Notes under the pieces: generated by a model
Database searches by the model: none
What the model saw: the letters and a program-made list of their open reading frames with translations, nothing else
Told to the model about the DNA's origin: nothing
NCBI RefSeq assembly: GCF_003416765.1
Contig: NZ_QSNG01000001.1
Coordinates: forward strand, 460,742 to 524,741
Direction: 5' to 3'
Length of the DNA: 64,000 nucleotides
DNA from: Paratractidigestivibacter faecalis
GTDB taxonomy: Bacteria; Actinomycetota; Coriobacteriia; Coriobacteriales; Atopobiaceae
Shown: in pieces, positions 58,779 through 64,000 of the stretch
How positions within the stretch are numbered: position 1 is the stretch's first letter
How the letters are laid out: every line of letters starts with the position of its first letter
Made by a program: the position numbers and the translations under genes

Positions 58779-59852
58779 ATGGAATTTAATGACAGCGAGG
58801 TCGCGGACCTTCTTGGCAGGCTTTCTAACGCAAAGTCTCCCTCGGGCTTCGAGGACGAGGTCGTTGACGTCGTGCGTGACTTTTGCAGCGGGTGGGCAAA
58901 GGTCGAGAGCAACACCGTCCACGATGCTCTCATCACTCCCAACAATTTCACGGGCGATAAGCCCGTCCTCATGCTCGACGCGCACGGCGACGAGGTCGGG
59001 GGCATGGTCAAGTCCATCCGCTCCAACGGCACGATGACGTTCGTCGAGCTTGGCCGCTTCTCTCCCAACGTGCTCGCTGGTCAGGATGTCCTGGTCAGAA
59101 ACACGCTCGGCGAGTGGGTGCACGGCGTCATCGGCGTGAAGCCGCCGCACTTCATGAGCACTGCCGAGCGCGCGACCGGGGAGCTCCAGCTCATCCTGGA
59201 TGTCGGTGCCACCTCCAAGGAGGAGGCGGTGAACGTCTTCCACATGGGCATGGGCGAGCCCTTTGTGCCCGCTACGAAGTTTGAGTACAACGAGGCGACC
59301 GGTGTTGCGCTGGGCAAGGCGTTCGACTGCCGCGCAGGAGTCGCCGCCGAGCTTCTCGCCCTGCGTGAGCTTTCCGGCCGCGATGATCTTCCCTTCGACG
59401 TCGTGGCGTCGGTGAGCGCCATGGAAGAGGTAGGCGAGCGGGGCGTGCTCGCAGCGGCCATGCGCTTCAACCCCATGGTCGCCTTCATGTTCGAAGGCTG
59501 CCCGGCCGATGACACCTTCACCATTCCCGATGACGTTCAGACCGCCTTCCGCCACGGCCCGATGTTCCGCTACTTCGACTGCTGCATGATCACCAATCCG
59601 CGTTACCAGCGCTTCGTTCTCAAGTGCGCTTCAGAGGCGGGGCTTGTGTGCCAAACGAGCGTTCGCGAGGGCGGCGGCACCGATGGCGGACCTATCCACA
59701 TGCTTGACGTGCCTTGTGTGGTTGCCGGCGTTCCCAGCCGCTACGTCCACTCCGGGACCGCCCTGTGCACGCTCTACGACGTCAAGATGACGGCGGAGGT
59801 TGCGGTCGCGGTGGCCGAGCGCATGACCCCCGAGGACGTCCGCGCGTTCTAG
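58779..59852 (+). CDS. M42-family metallo-aminopeptidase
   Basis: 357 residues. M42 enzymes are large cytoplasmic peptidase complexes with two zinc or cobalt ions. Ligand regions are LMLDAHGDEVGG, GKAFDCRAGVAAE, SAMEEVGERG and EGCPADDTF, and the C-terminal EGGGTDGGPIHMLDVPCVVAGVPSRYVHS block is clear (two motifs). The expected Asp-Asp of GKALDDR is Asp-Cys here (FDCRAG), a small deviation. Downstream of two creatininase-family genes it fits peptide breakdown. It may also act as a glutamyl or deblocking aminopeptidase. Confidence 0.88.
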   Translation: MEFNDSEVADLLGRLSNAKSPSGFEDEVVDVVRDFCSGWAKVESNTVHDALITPNNFTGDKPVLMLDAHGDEVGGMVKSIRSNGTMTFVELGRFSPNVLAGQDVLVRNTLGEWVHGVIGVKPPHFMSTAERATGELQLILDVGATSKEEAVNVFHMGMGEPFVPATKFEYNEATGVALGKAFDCRAGVAAELLALRELSGRDDLPFDVVASVSAMEEVGERGVLAAAMRFNPMVAFMFEGCPADDTFTIPDDVQTAFRHGPMFRYFDCCMITNPRYQRFVLKCASEAGLVCQTSVREGGGTDGGPIHMLDVPCVVAGVPSRYVHSGTALCTLYDVKMTAEVAVAVAERMTPEDVRAF

Positions 59853-60145
59853 TGGGGAATGCCGCGTCGGATCGCTCCGAGGCCGCGCTGCGTCTACGAC
59901 AGCTTGCCGATGAAGCCAAAACCTCATCCGAGTAGGTCAAATTTCGCTCAAAGGCTCGAAAATATCGGCAGACGGGTAATTTTGTGGCTATTTTTTAGCG
60001 ATTTTGCCCGACATCGGCGATTCAATTTGCTGAGCGCGGTATAAAGTCGGCCCTGATTGCGGTACACTCCAAAACGGCAATGTTTTGCCAATCGCAAACA
60101 GGCCCAAGGGGAGAAGCCCCCAAGGACCATGTGAAAGGAGAAGGC

Positions 60146-61171
60146 ATGGCAGTAAAGGTTGCTATTAACGGCTTTGGTCGCATCGGCCGTCTGGCTTTCC
60201 GCCAGATGTTCGGTCACGAGGGCTCCGAGATCGTCGCCATCAACGACCTCACCTCCCCCGACATGCTCGCGTACCTGCTGAAGTACGACTCCACGCAGGG
60301 CAACTACGCTCGCGACCACAAGGTCGAGGCTACCGAGGACTCCATCATCGTTGATGGCAAGGAGATCAAGATCTACAAGGAGGCCGACGCCAACAACCTG
60401 CCTTGGGGCGAGCTGAACGTCGACGTCGTCCTTGAGTGCACCGGCTTCTACACCTCCAAGGCCAAGGCTCAGGCCCACATCAACGCTGGCGCCAAGAAGG
60501 TCGTCATCTCCGCTCCCGCCGGCAACGACCTGCCCACCATCGTCTACAACGTCAACCACGAGCAGCTCACCGCTGATGACAACATCATCTCCGCTGCCTC
60601 CTGCACCACCAACTGCCTCGCCCCGATGGCCAAGGGCCTGAACGACTTCGCCCCCATCGTCTCCGGCATCATGACCACCATCCACGCCTTCACCGGCGAC
60701 CAGATGCCGCTCGACGGCCCGCAGCGCAAGGGCAACAAGCGTCGCTCCCGCGCCTGCTCCGAGAACATCGTCCCCAACTCCACGGGTGCCGCCAAGGCCA
60801 TCGGCCTGGTTCTCCCCGAGCTCAACGGCAAGCTGATCGGCGCCGCCCAGCGCGTTCCCACGCCCACCGGCTCCCTCACCAACCTCTACGCCGTCGTTGA
60901 CAAGACCGTCACCGTCGAGGAGGTCAACGCTGCCATGAAGGCCTACGCCGAGACCATCCCCGAGACCTTCGCCTACAACGAGGACGAGATCGTCTCTCGT
61001 GACATCGTCGGCGAGACCCACGGCTCCATCTTCGACGCCACCCAGACCATGGTCCAGGACCTCGGCAACGGCCAGTCCCTCGTCCAGGTCACCTCTTGGT
61101 ACGACAACGAGAACTCCTACACCTCCCAGATGGTCCGCACCATCAAGTACTTCGAGAAGTTCGTCGCCTAG
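60146..61171 (+). CDS. gap: Glyceraldehyde-3-phosphate dehydrogenase
   Basis: 341 residues from ATG 60146 (AAAGGAGAAGG upstream). NAD binding [15 protein letters not shown], catalytic Cys in [13 protein letters not shown] and the phosphate-binding SCTTNC/STGAAKA regions are complete. It oxidises glyceraldehyde-3-phosphate in glycolysis. It heads the gap-pgk-tpiA block. The 293-bp region upstream is AT-rich with TATAAA (60040) and TACACT (60063) as possible -10 elements. Confidence 0.98.
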   Translation: MAVKVAINGFGRIGRLAFRQMFGHEGSEIVAINDLTSPDMLAYLLKYDSTQGNYARDHKVEATEDSIIVDGKEIKIYKEADANNLPWGELNVDVVLECTGFYTSKAKAQAHINAGAKKVVISAPAGNDLPTIVYNVNHEQLTADDNIISAASCTTNCLAPMAKGLNDFAPIVSGIMTTIHAFTGDQMPLDGPQRKGNKRRSRACSENIVPNSTGAAKAIGLVLPELNGKLIGAAQRVPTPTGSLTNLYAVVDKTVTVEEVNAAMKAYAETIPETFAYNEDEIVSRDIVGETHGSIFDATQTMVQDLGNGQSLVQVTSWYDNENSYTSQMVRTIKYFEKFVA

Positions 61172-61194
61172 TCGGTACCTCGGCTTTGCATCTA

Positions 61195-61242
61195 GGGGGT
61201 GCGGTCGCAGCTCTCGGGCCGCGGCCGCGCCCCTTTTGTGTT
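61195..61242 (+). terminator. Hairpin between gap and pgk
   Basis: GGGGTGCGGTCGC and GCGGCCGCGCCCC pair imperfectly and are followed by TTTTGTG. It is likely a partial terminator lowering pgk-tpiA expression relative to gap. Confidence 0.7.
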
Positions 61243-61270
61243 TGCACCTTCCACCAGCTAAGGAGTAAGC

Positions 61271-62461
61271 ATGGCCTTTACCAAGAAGACCGTCCGCGAC
61301 GCCGACGTCGAGGGCAAGCGCGTCCTCATGCGCGTTGACTTCAACGTGCCCCTGAAGGACGGCGTGGTCACCGACGACACGCGCGTGCGTGCCGCCATCC
61401 CCACCATCCAGTACCTCAAGGAGCACAACGCCAAGATCATCCTGATGAGCCACCTCGGCCGTCCGGATGGCACCGGCTTCCAGCCCGAGCTCTCCCTGCG
61501 CCCCGCCGCCGAGAAGCTCGCCGAGCTCACCGGCTATGACGTGAAGTTCGTCGAGGACACCTACGGCGACAAGGCCACCGAGGCCGTGGCCGCCCTCAAC
61601 GATGGCGACATCCTCGTCCTCGAGAACGTCCGCTTCGACAAGCGCGAGAAGAAGAACGACCCGGAGATTGCCAAGAAGCTTGCCTCCTACGGCGACATCT
61701 TCGTCCTCGACGCCTTCGGCACCGCACACCGCGCCCAGGGCTCCGTCGTGGGCCCCGCCGCCTACCTGCCCGCCTACGCCGGCTTCCTGCTCGAGAAGGA
61801 GGTCGACACCCTGACCAGCATCTTCGCCGAGCCCGAGCGTCCGTTCGTGGCCATCGTCGGCGGCTCCAAGGTCTCCTCCAAGATCGGCGTCCTCGACCAC
61901 CTCATCGACTCCGCCGACACCCTGATCATCGGTGGCGGCATGGCCTACACCTTCTTCCTGGCCCAGGGCATGACCGTCGGCCAGTCCCTCAAGGAGGAGG
62001 ATTGGGTCGAGCGCGCGGGCGAGATGCTCAAGAAGGCCGAGGCCAAGGGCGTCAAGATTCTGCTCCCCATCGACAACCGCGTCGCCGACCACTTTGGCGA
62101 GGACGCCGTGCCGGAGGTCGTTCCCTCCAACGCCATTCCCGATGACCGCGAGGGCATGGATATTGGCCCCAAGACCGAGGAGCTCTACGCCGAGGCCATC
62201 AAGGGCGCCAAGACCGTCTTCTGGAACGGCCCCATGGGCGTCTTCGAGTTCGACAACTTCGCTCACGGCACCGAGGCCGTCTGCCGCGCCGTGGCCGAGT
62301 CTGACTGCACGTCCATCATCGGTGGTGGAGACTCCGTCGCCGCTGTCAACAAGTTCGGCCTGGCCGACAAGATGAGCTGGATCTCCACCGGCGGTGGCGC
62401 TTCCATGGAGCTCGTCGAGGGCAAGGCCCTTCCCGGAGTGGAGGCGCTTCTCGATGCGTAA
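61271..62461 (+). CDS. pgk: Phosphoglycerate kinase
   Basis: 396 residues with AAGGAGT upstream. N-terminal KRVLMRVDFNVPLKDG, MSHLGRPDG and the C-terminal nucleotide site (GPMGVFEFDNFAHGT and GGGDSVAAV) are diagnostic. It makes ATP from 1,3-bisphosphoglycerate in glycolysis. Its last 8 bases overlap the start of tpiA. Confidence 0.98.
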   Translation: MAFTKKTVRDADVEGKRVLMRVDFNVPLKDGVVTDDTRVRAAIPTIQYLKEHNAKIILMSHLGRPDGTGFQPELSLRPAAEKLAELTGYDVKFVEDTYGDKATEAVAALNDGDILVLENVRFDKREKKNDPEIAKKLASYGDIFVLDAFGTAHRAQGSVVGPAAYLPAYAGFLLEKEVDTLTSIFAEPERPFVAIVGGSKVSSKIGVLDHLIDSADTLIIGGGMAYTFFLAQGMTVGQSLKEEDWVERAGEMLKKAEAKGVKILLPIDNRVADHFGEDAVPEVVPSNAIPDDREGMDIGPKTEELYAEAIKGAKTVFWNGPMGVFEFDNFAHGTEAVCRAVAESDCTSIIGGGDSVAAVNKFGLADKMSWISTGGGASMELVEGKALPGVEALLDA

Positions 62462-63218
62462 CCGTATGATCGCTGGCAACTGGAAGATGAACAAGACCTA
62501 CGTCGAGGGCGTCGAGCTCGCGCAGGGTCTGGCCGACCAGCTTGCCGATGGCACCGGCGACGTCGACGTCGTCGTCTGCCCGCCCACCGTTGACCTCAAG
62601 GGCGTCTCCGAGGTCATCGAGCAGTCCGAGGCCCCCTTCGCCCTCGGTGCCCAGAACGTCTACTTCGAGGAGTCCGGCGCCTTCACCGGCGAGACCGCTC
62701 CCAACATGCTCGAGGCCGTGAGTGCCACCTACTGCATCATCGGCCACTCCGAGCGTCGCGGCTACTTCGGCGAGACCGACGAGGACATCAACAAGAAGGC
62801 CAAGGTCCTCATGGCCCACGGCATCGTCCCCATCTCCTGCTGCGGCGAGCCCCTCGAGGTCCGCGAGGCCGGCACGCACGTTGACTTTGTCGTGAACCAG
62901 ATCAAGGCCGACACCGAGGGCCTGGAGATCTCCGACCCCTCCAAGTACGTCGTCGCCTACGAGCCCATCTGGGCCATCGGCACCGGCAAGACCGCCACTG
63001 CCGATGACGCCCAGGAGGTCTGCGGCGCCATCCGCAAGACCCTGGCCGAGGTCTTTGGCCAGGAGACTGCCGACGGCATCCGCGTCCTCTACGGCGGCTC
63101 CGCCAAGCCCGAGAACGTCGCCGGCTTCCTCGAGAAGGAGGACGTCGACGGTGCCCTCGTCGGCGGCGCCTCCCTCAAGGCCGACTCCTTCTCCGCCATG
63201 GTGAAGGCTGCCATGTAG
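62454..63218 (+). CDS. tpiA: Triosephosphate isomerase
   Basis: 254 residues from ATG 62454; GGAGTGGAGG lies about 10 bases upstream. NWKMNK (catalytic Lys), IIGHSERR (His) and VVAYEPIWAIGTG (Glu) and the phosphate loop RVLYGGSAKPENV are intact. It interconverts DHAP and G3P. Overlap with pgk suggests translational coupling. Confidence 0.98.
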   Translation: MRNRMIAGNWKMNKTYVEGVELAQGLADQLADGTGDVDVVVCPPTVDLKGVSEVIEQSEAPFALGAQNVYFEESGAFTGETAPNMLEAVSATYCIIGHSERRGYFGETDEDINKKAKVLMAHGIVPISCCGEPLEVREAGTHVDFVVNQIKADTEGLEISDPSKYVVAYEPIWAIGTGKTATADDAQEVCGAIRKTLAEVFGQETADGIRVLYGGSAKPENVAGFLEKEDVDGALVGGASLKADSFSAMVKAAM

Positions 63219-63234
63219 CTTTAAGGAGCACGCG

Positions 63235-63250
63235 CTTCTCGCCAGATAAT
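63235..63250 (+). promoter_or_regulatory. Promoter-like CTTCTCG-N3-GATAAT element
   Basis: CTTCTCGCC (63235-63243), then A and GATAAT (63245-63250). It lies just ahead of the tpiA terminator, so a transcript from it would meet the hairpin at once. It may be a short leader/attenuator promoter or a chance match. Confidence 0.35.
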
Positions 63251-63258
63251 GGCAGACA

Positions 63259-63292
63259 GACGCCGGGTCCTGGTGGCCCGGCGTCTTCTTTT
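63259..63292 (+). terminator. Terminator of the glycolytic operon
   Basis: GACGCCGGG (63259-63267) and CCCGGCGTC (63277-63285) form a perfect stem followed by TTCTTTTT. Confidence 0.92.
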
Positions 63293-63302
63293 TATGGGGT
63301 AG

Positions 63303-63331
63303 GGGACAGTCGCTGCGGGTTGTGATATTCT
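63303..63331 (+). promoter_or_regulatory. Promoter of secG
   Basis: GGGACA (63303-63308), 17 bases, then TATTCT (63326-63331), about 38 bases before the secG start. The -35 is weak but spacing is ideal. Confidence 0.45.
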
Positions 63332-63368
63332 GAACCACTGACTGTGAAACCCCTATAAGGAGCTCTAC

Positions 63369-63620
63369 GTGAATCCTCTGAACATCATCCTCACCATCCT
63401 GCTGTTCCTCTCCGGTGTCCTCACCGTCATCCTCGTTCTCATGCACTCCGGCAAGGGCACGGGCGTCTCCGACATGATCGCCTCCTCCCTCTACAACGCC
63501 GGCACCGGCTCCGGCATCCTCGAGAAGAACCTGGACCGTCTGACGGTCATCACCGCCACGGTCTTCATCGTCTGCGTCATCGTCATGGCCCTCTCCTTCC
63601 CGCTGGGAGCCATCGGCTAG
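63369..63620 (+). CDS. secG: Preprotein translocase subunit SecG
   Basis: 83 residues starting with GTG after AAGGAG. Two membrane helices (NIILTILLFLSGVLTVILVLM and LTVITATVFIVCVIVMALSF, each about 20) are separated by the conserved HSGKGTGVSDMIASSLYNAG segment. SecG assists SecYEG-mediated export. Its position after gap-pgk-tpiA is common. Confidence 0.95.
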   Translation: MNPLNIILTILLFLSGVLTVILVLMHSGKGTGVSDMIASSLYNAGTGSGILEKNLDRLTVITATVFIVCVIVMALSFPLGAIG

Positions 63621-63642
63621 GCTTGGCAACACTGAACCTGGT

Positions 63643-63676
63643 GGGGGCGTCCGACTTCGGGCGCCCCCTTTTTTTG
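63643..63676 (+). terminator. Terminator of secG
   Basis: GGGGGCG and CGCCCCC enclose a CCGACTTCGG mini-hairpin and are followed by seven T residues. Confidence 0.92.
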
Positions 63677-63901
63677 CCGGGCTTGGCCCTTTCTCCGCCC
63701 ATGGGCCCCGTAAATCCACAACTCGTGTTGTGAAAACGAATAGATAACGTTACGTAATGGTGTCGTAGCGCATGACATGGCGCTTTTTCGCCTAAAGTAA
63801 GAAAACTTGTATTAGTCAGGGGTCTGTCCTCTGGCTAGACAAGATCGGGGGATGGGACAAACAGGTTGTCCACCCCGAAGACTGCAAGAGGAGGATCGTC
63901 T

Positions 63902-64000
63902 ATGACTCTCGACAGGAACGGTGGCGGCGTCACTCGCCGCACCTTCGTCAAGGGTGGCCTGGCCGCCAGCGCCCTCGCGGCCCTCGCGGCCTGCGGCAAG
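63902..64000 (+). CDS. Start of another binding-protein lipoprotein gene (cut by window edge)
   Basis: Only the first 33 residues are visible. ATG follows AGAGGAGG. The peptide has a twin-arginine motif (VTRRTFVKGGLAASALAALAAC) ending in a lipobox cysteine at residue 31. It is the same signal type as the binding proteins at 24573, 35894 and 56674 in this window, so an ABC importer binding protein is the best guess. The mature part is outside the window. Confidence 0.7.
   Translation, partial: MTLDRNGGGVTRRTFVKGGLAASALAALAACGK

Noticed and set aside
59948-62494. An 848-residue minus-strand frame over gap and pgk
   Set aside because: Shadow of two unmistakable glycolytic genes; the translated protein is repetitive in Gly, Leu and Asp.

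Overview
The window is about 64 kb of high-GC chromosomal DNA, mostly transcribed left to right. It looks like a member of the Coriobacteriia (Actinomycetota), most likely an Olsenella/Atopobiaceae-type gut or oral anaerobe. This placement rests on gene style and content: many Tat-type lipoprotein binding proteins, the rapZ-whiA pair, the gap-pgk-tpiA-secG block, a fructose PTS, and abundant ABC uptake and amino-sugar genes. It is a judgement by eye, not a database result.

Layout. 1-1.6 kb: end of fmt and rsmB. 1.7-5.9 kb: a MarR regulator followed by a heterodimeric ABC exporter. 6.1-8.2 kb: an FmdB-type zinc ribbon, a fused HAD phosphatase/thiamine pyrophosphokinase, and rpmB. 8.6-13.5 kb: a five-gene cluster that I cannot assign to a named system. 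It encodes an SPFH/triple-zinc-ribbon protein, a four-helix membrane protein, a zinc-ribbon protein, a coiled-coil/membrane protein and a small acidic protein, and it ends in debris and an IS3-family insertion (13757-15195, 3-bp target duplication). 15.4-16.4 kb: a DUF3825 gene and tRNA-Val(GAC). 16.8-23.2 kb: glutamate synthase gltBD plus a small orphan. 23.3-24.3 kb: a zinc-dependent phospholipase C-like protein on the minus strand. 24.6-28.7 kb: a ferric-iron-type ABC importer with a fused double permease. 28.7-31.1 kb: an FAD oxidoreductase (minus strand), hisI and hisE. 31.2-35.5 kb: a FemAB/ATP-grasp fusion and uvrC.

35.9-46.4 kb reads as one sialic-acid (or related amino-sugar) utilisation locus. 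It has a Dpp/Sat-type ABC importer whose second permease is fused to an ATPase, two tandem AXE1-type esterases (one lacking the catalytic serine), a NanA-type lyase, a ROK kinase and the NanE epimerase. Together these would import the sugar, de-acetylate it, split it, phosphorylate ManNAc and epimerise it into GlcNAc-6-P. 46.6-47.7 kb: a predicted PD-(D/E)XK protein. 48.0-51.8 kb: fruR-fruK-fruA. 52.0-53.9 kb: rapZ and whiA. 54.0-59.9 kb: an island with three creatininase-family amidohydrolases, a peptide-binding lipoprotein and an M42 aminopeptidase. 60.1-63.6 kb: gap, pgk, tpiA, secG. The window ends in the start of another binding-protein gene.

The most unusual sequence-level signal is the 9-mer GGCGAGAAG/CTTCTCGCC. 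I counted 32 exact copies by eye, where base composition alone predicts about one. They occur in genes and between genes, are strand-biased, form 20-bp palindromic dimers at three sites, and at four sites a CTTCTCG core sits 3-4 bases upstream of a -10-like hexamer. Several other dispersed intergenic palindromes are also present.
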